Assembly: GCA_027625915.1 (NCBI GenBank)
Contig: JANTQA010000029.1
Span: 6,448,001-6,512,000, forward strand
DNA from: Anaeramoeba flamelloides
Taxonomy: Eukaryota > Metamonada > Anaeramoebidae
Direction of reading: 5' to 3'
DNA length: 64,000 nucleotides
Positions 44,822 to 57,767 of the stretch are shown here, piece by piece (position 1 is the first letter of the stretch; each line of letters begins with the position of its first letter). The position numbers and the translations under genes were made by a program. The notes under the pieces are model-generated. The model saw only the letters and a program-made list of their open reading frames with translations, was not told the DNA's origin and searched no databases.

Positions 44822-47800
44822 CTAATAAATAAAATTCTTATCTTTTTGTTCATCTGAATCTAAATTCACATCCGACATTTCATCTTCGCCAACTTTAGAT
44901 TGTGTACGTGTCTCTGAAACCACATCAACAATTTCGTCGAAATTGTCATCATCTTCGTCATCACTAGTATCGACTTCGTCATCGGTATCATCATCATCGT
45001 CCATGGAATTGAAATTGGATATATTTTCAGAATAAATAGTATTTTGTGAATCTTCAGATTGTTGATTTTGTGGTCTTATAATCAATTCCTTTTCGTCACT
45101 TGTATCTGAAGAGGACACTTCTAAATTTTCAGAATCGATAGAATCATTTCCATCTGAATCAAGTAAAGGTCGATTTATTTCACCAATTGGGAAATTTGAA
45201 ACACTTCCAATTTTTTTCGGAGGTGAAATTGATTTTCCATAATTTTGTAATTTTTGATGAATATTGATACTATTTGTGTTCTTAAATTCGATATTTTTAT
45301 TTAGAATATTCTTGTTAAACAAATTACGAATCAATCTTTTCTCTTTGGTGTCTTCAATTCGCAGAGTCTTTATTGTCTGACTGATCGCCCAATTTCTAAC
45401 ATCGTGAGGGCCCGATATATCGGCAGAATATTTATATTGAGCCTTATTAGTGAAAGTTGTAAAATGTACATTGGTACCTAATCTTTGGGCTAACACTTTG
45501 CGTTCATTTTTCAAAATATATTTCTTCGTGCCCTTTTCATAGATCAAATCTGGTTGGAGATCAATTTTATTTAGGCAAACATAGATGGAGCGTGTTCTTT
45601 TCAGCAGGGGCTTTACACATTTGATTGAATTTTTGTCGACCACTCCTGCCCTGCCAACGAAGATGAAAATCTTGGGAATGAAATTGAGCAGCTTGGCCAA
45701 TTTCCTTGCTTGCTGATCGGGGTCATAGAACCCAGGGTAATCTAAAAGGAAAATGCCGTTACCGATGGGGTAGCTAGTAATTGTTGTCGTTCTGCCGCTA
45801 TCGGTGATACCCCGATTGGCATCGAATCCGAATCCCTCGTAGATTAGCGTGGATTTGCCAGCGTTTTGCATCCCCAAAACCCCAATGTACACTTTATTGA
45901 TTTGCAATCTTCTTAATTGGTTGACTCTTAGAACGCATCTTATGAACCTCAATAATAATTTTTGTGATTCCTTGGCCAATTTTTCGAAAATGGGCTTTTG
46001 CTTGAAAAAGTCTTCCACTTGATCCTTATTTTGGATTTTGGATATTATGTTTTCCACGATCTGATCCTCCATTTCCAAAACGCTCATGAAATTGACTGGG
46101 GTTTCTGTTTCAATGTCAAATAGGCTTTGGAGAATGAATTGCAACCTTACCTTGTAAACATTCGCCTTTTCAGATTTGGTGACCTTTTTTTTCAAATACA
46201 TCTTCGTATTTTTGCCCACCTCCCTCGATCCTAAAACGAGGCCACTTGGTATACCCCCTCCAAAGGCACCAGGAATTGAAAACACTCCAACTAAGATCGA
46301 CGAAACCACACCTAAAAAGCCACCCCCCACGTCCTTATAGACATTTTTACCCATTTCATAAATGGTTTTAACAGGCTTTTGGAGAATACCACCAATGCCG
46401 CCAATGATGCCACCAGCAAACGCAATACCGTTACACAGCACTTGCTTCATAAAGCCTAATTTGTATTGGAGCATTATGTCCCCATCTAAAAATTCATATA
46501 TTCTTTTCAATCTTTTTTTCACCTTTTTAAAACATTTTGGGATAATGTCTATGGTACTGTCTTGATATTTTTTAACGTGACGCTTCAAGATTGAATGTTC
46601 CTTTGGGAAAATTATTTTTTCTAGATCATATAAAGTTCTAAAAATAACTGTTTTATATTTTTTCTCTTTCTTTTGCCCGTCATTTGATTTCTGTTCTTTC
46701 CCCGTTTCCCCTTCCTTTTCCAATTCATCACCACTTTCTCCACTTTCCCCACTTTCACCACCAGTCTTTCCTTTGCCATTCTTTCCTTTCACTTTCCCCG
46801 TCATTTGATTTCCGTTTTCTTTCCCCTTTTCCCTTTCCTTTTCCAATTCATCACCACTTTCTCCACTTTCTCCACTTTCACCACCAGTCTTTCCTTTGCC
46901 ATTATTTCCTTTCCCTTTCCCTTTCCCTTTCCCTTTCCTTTTAGTTTTCCTTCCCATCCCCTTTTCTTTTTTACTCTCATTTTTTTTATTTTTTGATTCG
47001 TCCGTTTTTGAATCAAACTCTTCCTTTTCATAAGAAAAAGATAATTTATTATTTTTGATTTTTTTATTTATGAATTCATTTTCAGTTGTAGTATAAGTCT
47101 CGGTTGTACTACTATCAATATTTTTTTCACCCCCTTCTCCTTTGTCATCAGAAAGCATTTCAAATAGAGCAGATTTAAAAGAATCATAAAATAGATCTAA
47201 AGTAATTGTTGAATTCCTTAATATGTCACCTGCTAAATTGGAAGTTTTATCTGTTTTGATTTTCTTTTGAGGAATTTGCAATTCTTCATCAAAATATGTC
47301 CTTATTGAAATCGTGATGAATCCTTGATCAACTAATTCTGAAAAGTGTAAATTTTTTTTTAATTTTTCTTGATCTTTTTTTGTATTCATAATTTTTCCCT
47401 GATTTTCATTTTCATTTTCATTTTCATTTGTATTTTTTTTTCCTTTTTTATTTCCCTTCCCCCTTTCTTTCAATTTTTTCATTCCCTTTTCCTTTTTCCT
47501 TTCTTTTTCCCTTTTCCTTCCCCTCCCCATGTCTTTTTCATTTTCATTCTTCCTGTTCCGGTTATTTTTCCCATTCCCTTTCCTTTTTCTTTTTACCTTT
47601 TTGTCTTTACGTTCATATTTTGAATTTATATTATTTTTTGTATTTTTATTTATTTCATATTTTTCATTTTCAAAATTATTTTCATCATCATCCTCAAAGT
47701 CATTATTATCCTCGTCGTTGTTATTGTCCTGATTCATTTGCTGGTTCTTATGTAAAATTTCAATTGGTTCAAATTCAAAACAAATGGAATTTTGATGGTT

Positions 47801-50800
47801 TGTATCACTACGCCGTACCTTTGTCTCTTTAATAAAATGAAATCCTTGAATTTTTATTGGAGAATTTTTATCCTTTGGTTTCCATTTTTCAGATCTTAAA
47901 GCCCTAATAAAAGATAAATGTTCTCCTGTCAAAATGATTTGCAAATTTTTATAACTATACTTTTTTGCAGATTTTTTAACATGGCGCAAGCCTCTACATA
48001 ATGTGACATAATTGATATTTGGTCGAATTACATTATTATCTTTAAAATCTAATATTGGTTGGGAATTTTCATTTTTTTGTTTTTTTTTTGTTCCCCATTT
48101 ATGTCTCTTGAAAATTTTTCTTAATTTAAACATTTGAACAACTGCTTTACCATAATTCATAATGCTGTGCTGTTTAATATTTGGTCCGTTTATTTCAAAA
48201 ACATTCATTCTTTTTTTAATTTTATTGGGATCAAAATCATGAATGATATCAGATGAAAACGTTTTGGATAAGAAATCAAAAAATAGAAACCTTCCAAAAG
48301 AATCCATCTCCTTTTTTTCCAATTTTTCGGAAAGTTTATCCAGATGTTTAATTGGTTTATCTACTTCCTTCTGAAGATCGACATTATTTAAATTAAAATT
48401 GCCATTGGATTGGAAATATGATTGCAAATTATCAGACAAGTTTTCTAGTATGATTTCATCTTCTTCAGGCAGATTATTTGCCATTGAAATGTAAAAATAA
48501 TCCATACAATAATTCATTAAATTCATATAGCAATCCCGATCATTTACAATTGTTAAAATTTGGTTCGGAATCGAATTTTCTTCCAAATAATCCCACACAG
48601 ATCGAGTACAAAAAAATGGCGATCCAAACCCGATCGATAAAACCGATTTACTTTCATAATCCTCAAGTAAATTTTGAATCAATAAAATTGCTGAAATTGC
48701 TGATAAATGTGCCAAGGAACCATCTTTGTTTTTTTTAAAATTTTTTTTATTTTTTTTATTTTGTGTTTATTTTTTTTTTAGTATTTTAAAGAAAAAAAAC
48801 CAGAAAAATTATTGAGTTTACTGACAAATAGATTCAAATAATTTTTGAAAATTTTATTTGATTTCCTTCATTTGTTATGCTAAATTAGGTCCACTCACAA
48901 AAAGAAAATTTTTAAATATTTTCAAATCAGTTTTTTTTTGTTTTCAATTGTCTTTTTTTCTAATCTCCATATTTTTAAACTTTTATATCCAAATATGGAT
49001 TTTTATTATTATTATATTACAATATATTTTGTATTTTTTGTTTAATGATAAAAATCGAAATGTGAAATCTAATTTCATTTTTTTTTAAAATTTTAATAAT
49101 TAGATAGTATTTTATATAATAAAGTTTAAAGCCCTAGTGCCAGTATAAAAGTAAAAAATGTCCATTTCATTTTGTCATTTTTTTTAAATTAACTTTTTTG
49201 GAATATCTTTAAGTTATGGTTTTGAACCAAGTATTTGAATAGGTTTGAATAGTAACTTTTTTTACATTTCAGGCAACTTTTTGTTCATGAGTTTTTGAAA
49301 AAGGTAATTGGAAAAAAATGACAAAAAAAATAGACATTTTTTGTTTTTATTTTTGAACTAGGGCTTTAGGGGAGTAGCAACAACATAACAACGACTAAAA
49401 TTGAAATATGTATTATTTTATTAAAAAATATATTCTGCGCTTAAGTTCTAGATTCCCAATTAATTTTTAAAAAAAAAAATCTAATCCTTTAATTTTGCTA
49501 ATATCAACAATTAAAATTTCAGAGAAAAAAATAGTAATAAAAAAAAAAAAAAATTTTGAGAAATTTATTGAATTTTTTTATGAATATTATTTTTTGAGAT
49601 ATAAAACTAATCTCTTTCGCTTTGTATTTTCAGATTATGTTTATATAATACTTTGTAATTATTTGATTATAACCAGATCAGTAAATATTCTTTTAATCTA
49701 ACTATTCTAGAGAAATCAAAAAAACAATATAATAATAATTATATTATTTCAAAATTCTATTTTAGGAAAGAGAACTTCAGGTTTTATTGGTATTTCTTAT
49801 ATAAAAATTTATTTAATAGTATCAAGCTTTTTAAAAAGCAATTTATTTTTATTAATAATATTAAAAGAATATTATTAAACAATTTAATCTTAATTAAATT
49901 CTTTTTTTTTTTTACCTTATTTGAAATATTTTAGTAACTTATTAATTATAAAATAATAAACTGCATTTTTGCTTTTATCTAACAAATGTTCTATAATATT
50001 TTCTCGATAATTCTTTTGAATTTTATATAAGGATAAATATATCTTGATTTTGAAGTATTAAACTAAGATTTATTCAAAAAATTTTTTTACAATATTTACT
50101 CAACTTCAACTAATCAATTTAACAAAATATATCAGAGCAATAAAATCAAAAAAAAAAAAAATCTATTTCAATTACCTTACCAAACTTTAAAATTCGTAAT
50201 TTTGTTGATGTTAAAAAATAGTTTAAATTGATAATAATTATTCACTTCGAAGTACATAAGATTAATTTAGTGTGTTTATTTCAATTCCTTATTGTTTTAG
50301 TAAAAAGTGTAATTATTTGGAAAGGTGAGATTCTATTTCATAAGAGTCAATATCCAAATCATGATATTGTTCTTCAGACTCATGTTAAAAAGTAATTCGA
50401 ATTTCTAACTTTGTAACTTTTTAATCAATTTTAACACCTTTTAGAATTAGAAAAATAATAATTTAATCATATACAAAGATCCTTCAAAGAAACAATCAAT
50501 TTTGAAAAATGAATCAAAAGAAAGAAATTGAACGAGTTCTCTGATCAAAAGTTATTTTTCTTGTGGTTTTATACCTGGTTGGTGTGTTAACTGAACATTT
50601 AAATTAATGATACTTTATATATTTGGAATAATTATTGAATCCCAACTTATTATTATTATTGGATTTAATAATAATACATATACTCAGGACAATAGAAATC
50701 ATTAAGTGTATTCCATATTTTTAATTTTATTTTGTTAAAGCAATCACTTCACAGAATCATTTTTTAAAAACAGTAGTTTAAATTCAAAATATTTCACAAA

Positions 50801-53688
50801 AAGGTTTAATAAAAAATGAAAGATCTCCAGATGGTTCTCGTATTTTTTTTTTATTGATCAAAGTACATATTTTTCTTTTCAAATTTGAGAGTAAGTTTAA
50901 TTATATTATGAGCCTTATACTACAAGCCAACACTTTCACTTTTTTTTTCGATTTAAAATTGGATCTGAAAACTTTCTTGTTTATTAAGTTGTAGTTTTGT
51001 TTGATTTTTGAGTATTTAAAGTACTTTTTTCTAAAACAATTTATTAGATTTTTTTCGTACATAAAATAAAATGCCACAATAAAATGTTGAGATAAGAATA
51101 AAAAAGTTAAACCATTTAAGTTCCCCCAAGGAGATTAAACAAATCAACTTAGCATTCTATTGTGGCATTTAATTTTACTTGGGAAATTAAAATTAATAAA
51201 TTGGTTTTTAACAAGTACTTTAAAGACTAAAAAGCAACTAGACATTACCACTATCAAAGTAAAAAATTTAGTTTTCTCAAATCTTATTGGAAATATTAAA
51301 ACGTGGAAATTTTGGCTTTATGATGGCTACTCCCTTAATACTTTTTTTTTTTTTATTGAATTTTTTGTAAATTAGAGAATTCCTTTGAATCTTTTATTTT
51401 TTTTTTTGATAATTGAATTTTTTTCATTGGAGATCCTATGATATTTTAGTGATCTTTGCATTTTTTCAACCAAAAGAAGTCCAATTTTAAATTATCATTT
51501 TCAGAGAGTATATTACTCCTTGGGTATGGAGTAAACACATGATGGTGAACAAATCCTGAAGAACTCAAATTTCTTGTTAGTTTTTTTATATCAATTTTAT
51601 ATATCGATTTACTTTTTTTTTTCTTATTATTTATTGGGTAAAATAAAGATTATGTGTTGGGTATAGAAACGTGTTGATGGGAATGAGTGAAATTAGTCAA
51701 AGAATAAACTTAAAAAAAAAAGACCCGGGAAAGGTGTGTATTTTAAAACCCAATATTTCTTTTAGTTGTCCAAACAAGATAGATCACTCATTCCAAATAA
51801 ATTTGTTGAAATAAAGAATTAAAAAAAATTCGATAAGAGTCGATTTTCGAAGATGTTCTTCTTCTTTTTCTTCTTAATTTAGAATGAGTACAAGGAATTT
51901 TTAACCTAATAATTCTCTCCCCATTACTATTTATAATTATTTTAAAATACATTTTTTTACAAATTTGCTTTTAAAAATCTTTTTTCAAATATTTTTATCA
52001 AACCAAGCCAAAATAAAGAGTACGGTTTCAAAAATTAAAATAGAGGAGTTGAATCCTTGGAATCAAAAAAACATTTACAAAAGATTGAAATCAAAATAAA
52101 AGAAAATTTTAGAAATAATTTCAATCTGAATCAGAATTATTTTGAGTTTCACATTTTAATGGGAAATAAATAATTATAAAATCAAACTGATTCAACAATA
52201 AACCTAAATTCCTGAAGAGGGATTGAAAAAATATCTTATCCTATTTTTCTTTAACTAAAATCTGAATAGACGAATTAAATGAAAAAAGAATTTTTAAATT
52301 CATTTTGGAAATTCTTTAGAAAATGCGAAGTAATTTGTCAACCAAAAATTTTACAAACAAAAAATATTTCCAATGAAGAATTAAAAATCAAACCAAGTTA
52401 AAGAAGAACTAATTATGTCAAAATTTACAAAAAAGAATAAAAAAAAGATTTTTTTTTTTTTCTAAGGATCGATCTTTTTCATTTCTTGGAATTCCCATTT
52501 TACGTTGGAGTGTAAATTTATTATACCGAGTTGTATCCCACTATTCTTGTATTTATTCAAAGATTAAAAGATTTGGTCAAAAAAATTATTTAAATAATTT
52601 AGTTTCGTCTAAACTTTGACACTCAAAATTGTTCAAATGCACTTACCCTCTTAAGAGTCTAATGTACAATTAAATTTTGTTCTAAAATGCTTTTAATTTT
52701 GTTTTTTTAAATCTTTAGAAGATCACAAAAAAACTGAAACAAGATTTTTTTTAAAAAAAATTTTCTTTGTCAGGATAAAAATAAAAAAGAAAAAGATAAA
52801 ATAAAAAGGTCAATGAACAAGGAAAAGGAAAAAGAAATAGGAAGAAGGAAAAGGATAAAAAAAAAAAAGTTGTGGAAACTCTTACTCAACGAATGTCCGC
52901 AGAAAATAATTTTTTTTTTTTCACTTAATTCAAGAAAGTCTGCAATTGGAAAAGACGAAACAATTGAATACAACCCAGGGTGTATTGAAGACAAAAATTC
53001 AGAGGATTTTTGAATTTCAGAAGAAAAAAGTTTTTCGTGTTCCTTTGAGTTCATAAATTCATTATCACGGGCCGAATGGAAGTCACTTAGCACTGCCATG
53101 GGGTCTTGGATATGAAACGAAATAAATAATTCTGATTCCGTAGATGCAAGTAAAAACTCGACAAAGCCTTTACAAGTTTTTTCAACCTGTATAAACGAAT
53201 GTTTTTCTTGGCATGATTGGAAAAACTCTGTAATTTCGTCTCTTGGTAAATAAACAGCTTGTGAGCACAAAAGCGAAAAATAGATTTCTTTTTTTGAGTG
53301 GACCATTTCTTTTTTTAAGAGCTTTTTAATCCGAGGATTTTTTTTTTTTTTTGCAAACGATATGTTTGATACTATTAAGAAAAAAGTTTTTTATTTTTTT
53401 TTGATTTTTTTTTTGTTAGAAGAAAGGAGAAGCCAAAGAGCCCAAAAATATGCACAAAAGAAGAAGAAAAATACAAGGTGTGTTTTTTTATTAATAGATT
53501 AAATTGATCATTATTACAGACCAATGATATGTTTTGGTTTTCATTGAGTTACCTTGGATAAAGGGGTGATCCTTGTGAAGCTCATTGTGATATATTGTAT
53601 GCTTCTGACAAAAAGAGGTTTTGCATTGCTCACAATAAATCACAGCTGGCTGACTACAAGAATTACAAACAGACATGTTATTAATCAT
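44822..53688 (-). CDS. B-box / class-3 lipase / P-loop GTPase fusion protein
   Basis: Exons 53553-53688, 52886-53371 and 44822-48723 encode 1,507 residues. Both introns are GT-AG with matching phases; the second (4,162 bp) splits the lipase elbow, giving GHSLNGSLAHLSA at 204-216 with Ser206 as probable nucleophile. Order: B-box zinc finger (8-45, CNSCSQPAVIYCEQCKTSFC, then His residues); lipase fold (about 75-300, FISF, GFGSPFFC, VNDRDC with Asp269/271 as likely acid); Lys/Glu/Asn-rich linker with a tandem duplicate of GKGKTGGESGESGESGDELE; Gly-rich hydrophobic segment (about 959-1036); GTPase with G1 GMQNAGKST (1158-1166), G3 DYPG (1202-1205), G4 NKID (1259-1262); acidic tail. The catalytic His is not identified. 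Role unknown; membrane-lipid hydrolysis coupled to a nucleotide switch is an inference. The B-box join has weaker support than the lipase join. Confidence 0.82.
46690..46925 (-). repeat. In-frame tandem duplication inside the fusion gene
   Basis: Two copies of a segment coding GKGKTGGESGESGESGDELE plus flanking GKGN and EKE residues lie about 120 bp apart in the same frame, within the disordered linker. The copies are nearly identical at the DNA level, so the duplication is recent. Confidence 0.85.
49121..49368. repeat. Small MITE ending AAAGCCCTAGT
   Basis: TTTAAAGCCCTAGTGCCAGTATAAAAGTAAAAAATGTC at left is mirrored by GACATTTTTTG...AACTAGGGCTTTA at right, with TA at each end. It abuts the next element at 49370 inside the intron of the fusion gene. 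No ORF. Confidence 0.7.
49370..51334. repeat. Family K element with GGGAGTAGC ends, copy 1
   Basis: This 1.97-kb segment starts GGGAGTAGCAACAACATAA and ends TTATGATGGCTACTCCC, followed by TTAA (left flank TTAG, one mismatch). Near its right side is an inverted pair built on TGCCACAATAxAATGTTGAGATAAG (51072-51168), also found in the copy at 58768-60139. No protein-coding frame was found, so it is non-autonomous. It lies within the 4.2-kb intron of the fusion gene. Confidence 0.65.
51550..52690. repeat. Dispersed 1.1-kb repeat, uninterrupted copy
   Basis: It is colinear with 58050-58767 plus 60140-60510. Shared blocks include CCAAATAAATTTGTTGAAATAAAGAAT, CGATTTTCGAAGAT, CAAATATTTTTATCAAAC and ATTCATTTTGGAAATTCTTTAGAAA. 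It carries the unoccupied TTAA site into which the other copy received a family K element. Its right end almost touches exon 2 of the fusion gene. Confidence 0.75.
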
Positions 53689-56600
53689 CGTTTATTTGAA
53701 ATTTTTGGAAGTAGCTATGTGTTTTAGTATTATTTTTTGATTTTGGAATAAATTGTGGCTGAGTTGAAAATAAGATAAAAAATGATTTATCAAAATTGGA
53801 AATTTTTGAATGTTTTTGATTTGAAATCTTTTCTTCTTGTTATTTCCAAAGATTTCAAAAGCAAGATGTCTGGTAACTCAATCTTAATTTCAAAACAATC
53901 GTTGAAATTCTTTTCTACCCCTTTTTTTTTTTGAAACTTGAAAAAAATAATTACATGTTTATTTAGTCAATCTCTCAGAATTTTAAATGATGTTCAAGTT
54001 TAACACATACACCTTACCACATTATATAATACGCAGTATATATATATTTAAATATATAAATATACTTATATATTCGAATCTTACAACCATTCCTGCTGAC
54101 CATGAAATCTGTGATAAACAGGAAATTCATTTTCTATCACACACTTGACTTTTTATGACAGGTTTTTATTGTGAGGTGGTAGTAACTTAACAACATTTGA
54201 AATTTTATCACGAACCAAAATTTATAAAAGAGAGAAAATTTTAAAATTTGAATTTTTCACTACAAACATTCCGAAATGATCAATAATTTACAAATATTTT
54301 CTGATTTTTTGTGGATGATTAATTTCTAAACACCTTAAAATCAAAAATCAAGATCATTTAAAAGTCATTATTAAATTAGATCTCTGTCCTTAGACACTTT
54401 GGTTTGGATTTTAGAATTTTTTCGATAAACAAATAGATTTTTTGACTCGTATTCTTTCAAATAAGAAAATTTCTTTTAAAAAAACCAATGAAAAATCATA
54501 AAATTATATGAAGGTGTATAACCTAAGATTTTTTTTTGTGTTTAACTAAGAAAAAAAAAGTTAATTTCTATATCTATAAAATTTCACAGTGGGTTTGGAA
54601 TAGTCGTTTTAACTGGGTTAGATATCTCGTTTGATACTTAAACACTGGATTGAAAGAAACATTCATAAGTTGAAAAAAAAAGAATTCAAATGAAATTGAT
54701 TGGTTAATAGATTGATTTTGTTATTTGTATTTAATGTATATTTGGAATTATAGTAAAAGGCCCAAATGGTTGATTGAAAAATTAATTATGTTGTTGTTTT
54801 TTTTTTTTAAATTTGATAAAAAAATAATTATTATTCATTTTTACATTTTTATTCAAGATTTTTATTTTTTTTTTTTTCAAATTTTTTAAGAAGAAATTTA
54901 ATTACAATAATAGTAATTCAAAACTAAATACATTGGTTTATAATAAATACCAATTAAATAAAGTTGTTAATTTTATTATATGTTCGTAATATAAAATGGA
55001 ACTATTTATTCTGATAAATATTTTTCAAAATCTATCTCATAACTTAATTCAATTAACTAATAGTATAAAATTTTAATATAACAATAAATCCTTAACCTTT
55101 GAATATCGAAAATATTGATTGAAATGACTGTGCACATTTTTAATTTGTTTTGAAAATTGGGGTTGAGTAAATTTTGAAATCAAAGGATAAGTTAATAAAA
55201 ACAATTAGAATACTAATCAAGAAAGTTTATTTTTTTGAAATAACTTTTTTTTTAATTTTACCATTTAAAAATAAAAAAACATTTTAAGATCAATTTAGTA
55301 CCTTTTAGTAAAAAAAAAAATCCCATTGTTTAGAATTTGTTATAGTAAATGATTTAAAATAAAATATTGTATATAAAAATATACAAAATTTTAAGTTTGA
55401 ATTCAATCATTTTGACAAAAAATGTTTTCAAGAAAAAGTTAAATGGAAACTTTATTTATTTTTATTTTTTCATTTAGTTTTATTAATATGTTTAATGGAA
55501 TTTATCTGTTCAAATCTCGATTTTTAGCGTTTTTTTGGGTCATATGGACATATAAAGAATACCATAAAATAATATAATACTTGAAAAATAAACATTTTTT
55601 TTTATGACAAAATTTTTTACATAAATCTGATAAAAAGATAAATATGAAAATTATTTTTTTGTATTAAAATTCAAAGTTTAAAAGAGAAAAATGTCCAAAA
55701 GATCAATTTTTTCAATATAAAATAATTGAAAAAAGGAAATTGTAAAAAGATTTTGTTAATATTTCAGATGAAATAAATAAAATTTTCTTTACTATATAAT
55801 GAGGTTGACAAGTGATTTACAGAATTATGAATTAAATTTCAAACATTAATAAACACAAAATAAAATAATAGTATAAGAATAGTGTCCGTACATATATTCT
55901 AAAAGTATACATTCGTATAATAAACTATTAGGAAATTGTTTGGTGATTACATTTGATTGAATATTTAGTAAAAATATTATCAAAATAATTAAAAAAAGAG
56001 TAAAAATATATTTTTTAAAAAAGTATATTAGTTATCTTCTTTTGATACTAGTTGGAGTATTAAAAAAGATTATGAAACTTTCTTAAACTATTTAAAAAGT
56101 GTGTCAATAGGGGATATTTAAAAAATAAAAATTAAAAATTCATAATTAACAATCAAAAAATAAATAATTATCAACTAAAACTGAAATTTATTTTATAACA
56201 TTAAATAAAAAATATCAACTATTAGGAGATTAAAAAAAAAAATGTTATTTTTTAGTAAAACATGAGTTACAAGACTAAAATTAAATTCATTCAATAAATC
56301 TATGAAATTCTTACAATTTCAAGTAATGTATTTGCAAAAGAAGGGAAAAAATACATCAGTGATAATCTCTTAACACCTGATTATTTGTCAGTTATCCCAT
56401 TTTATTAAAGATTATAAAAAAAAAAAACATTTTTGTCAAATTTTCTATTGTAAATATTTTGTCAAACAATATGATATTTCAAGTATTATAGATTTATTAT
56501 TAATTATTCATTTAAATATTTTTGAAAAAAAATGTCAAATAGAAAAAAAAATGAAAAATTCGTTTTTTATTTCAAACTGGACACCAAAATGAAATTTTTT

Positions 56601-56855
56601 TAATGATTTTTTACTTATTTTTTAAGATTGACGATCAATATAGAGATTTGAAACTGGAATTCCTTAAATTTGATTCAGAACTATTGATAAAATCTTACAG
56701 TTAATTTCATGTGAAGTACAAAATCAATCATCCTTATAAAATCCAATACTATTATACTTTTTCAATTTTTATAATTAAATTTCAAATTTAGAGATTTGAA
56801 GTTGTATACAAGATTGTTTAATTTGGTTTTTTAAATTGTAATATGAATTTTAAGT
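53689..56855. other. Gene-free region upstream of the fusion gene
   Basis: This must contain the fusion-gene promoter, but I see no distinct signal. The sequence is AT-rich throughout with homopolymers and an (AT)n stretch near 54040. No repeat in the window matches it, and no RNA gene was recognised. Confidence 0.55.
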
Positions 56856-57300
56856 TTTGGAAAAAAGTGAAACAAGGAAAAAAAGTGAAACACTATTTTT
56901 CATTGGGAACATTAATAGAACCTGAAAATGAAAAGCAAGATCAATTAAAAAGAACAAACCAATTATCTGCAAATAATAATCTATTATATTATTTTAAATC
57001 AAATCAACAAATACAATTTAAATCGGCTTTCTTATTGAAATTCTTACTGTAGTTTTAGAGGTATTAGATATAGTCAATTTTTTGAATAAATTTTTAATAA
57101 TTGATCAATCAAATTTAACCCCATACCAAAAGATAGAATTCAAAAAACTATTATTGTGTCGAATCCTCTTTTTAGTCTTTATTTATTAATTTATTCTTTT
57201 TTTAATTGAAATTATATTGAATTTTCAGGTTCTATTAATGTTCCCACTTAAAAACATTTATTGAACTTTTTTCCCCTGTTTCGATTTTTCTTTTGAACAA
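56856..57300. repeat. Family D MITE, diverged copy
   Basis: AAAAAAGTGAAACA...CATTGGGAACATTA at left and TTAATGTTCCCACTTAAAAAC...GTTTCGATTTTTC at right mirror each other and match 17622-18033 throughout the body (AACCAATTA, AATAATCxATTATATTATTTT). The short frame inside it is incidental. Confidence 0.7.
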
Positions 57301-57309
57301 TGTTTATTA

Positions 57310-57767
57310 CTGTTGAGAGAAAAATGTTGGACAGAGAAAAATAGTTGGACACCAATTTTAATTGAGAACATTACTGAAAATGATTTTTAATTTCTTTTGT
57401 TTGTGAAATAACTCAATAAAATAACAATAATCTACTTATTAGAATTCCGATTAATGTATTTCGACTTTATCAAAACCTTATTTCTTTTAATCTAAAGCAA
57501 GTTTAAAAATTACAATTTTCGGATCTAATAGTAAACTTTACTAAAACTTGGAGATTTTTTAAAATGGCATGACATACTTTAGTTAGCAACCGTTCAAATG
57601 GGTGTTCTGCACACACCAGAGATTTATGAACTTGTAACACATTTAAACCTGGATTTATATAAAATTCACCTAGTTATCAATAGGATTTGATTTTCAATTT
57701 TACGAATGATCCCAATTAAAAATGGTGTCCAACCATTTTTCTCTATCCAAAATTATTTTCTCAACAC
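57310..57767. repeat. Family D-related MITE with TTA target duplication
   Basis: Left end CTGTTGAGAGAAAAATGTTGG ... ATAGTTGGACACCA; right end TGGTGTCCAACCATTTTTCTC ... CTCAACAC. TTA flanks both sides. It shares the subterminal AATTGxGAxCATTA with family D. TWA duplication again points to PIF/Harbinger-type mobilisation. Confidence 0.8.

Noticed and set aside
46684-47832. Several plus-strand Phe/Ser/Pro-rich frames
   Set aside because: All are antisense to the Lys/Glu-rich linker of the fusion gene and have no motifs.
53491-53688. B-box frame as a separate 65-residue gene
   Set aside because: A donor (CAAG/GTAACT) and the TTAATAG acceptor at 53372 continue it in frame into the lipase exon, and the residues after the donor are not B-box-like, so I treat it as exon 1 of the fusion gene, with some residual doubt.
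56843-57052. Open frame with KQGKKVKHYFSLGT
   Set aside because: It lies wholly inside a MITE copy (56856-57300); the related copy at 17622-18033 does not preserve it.
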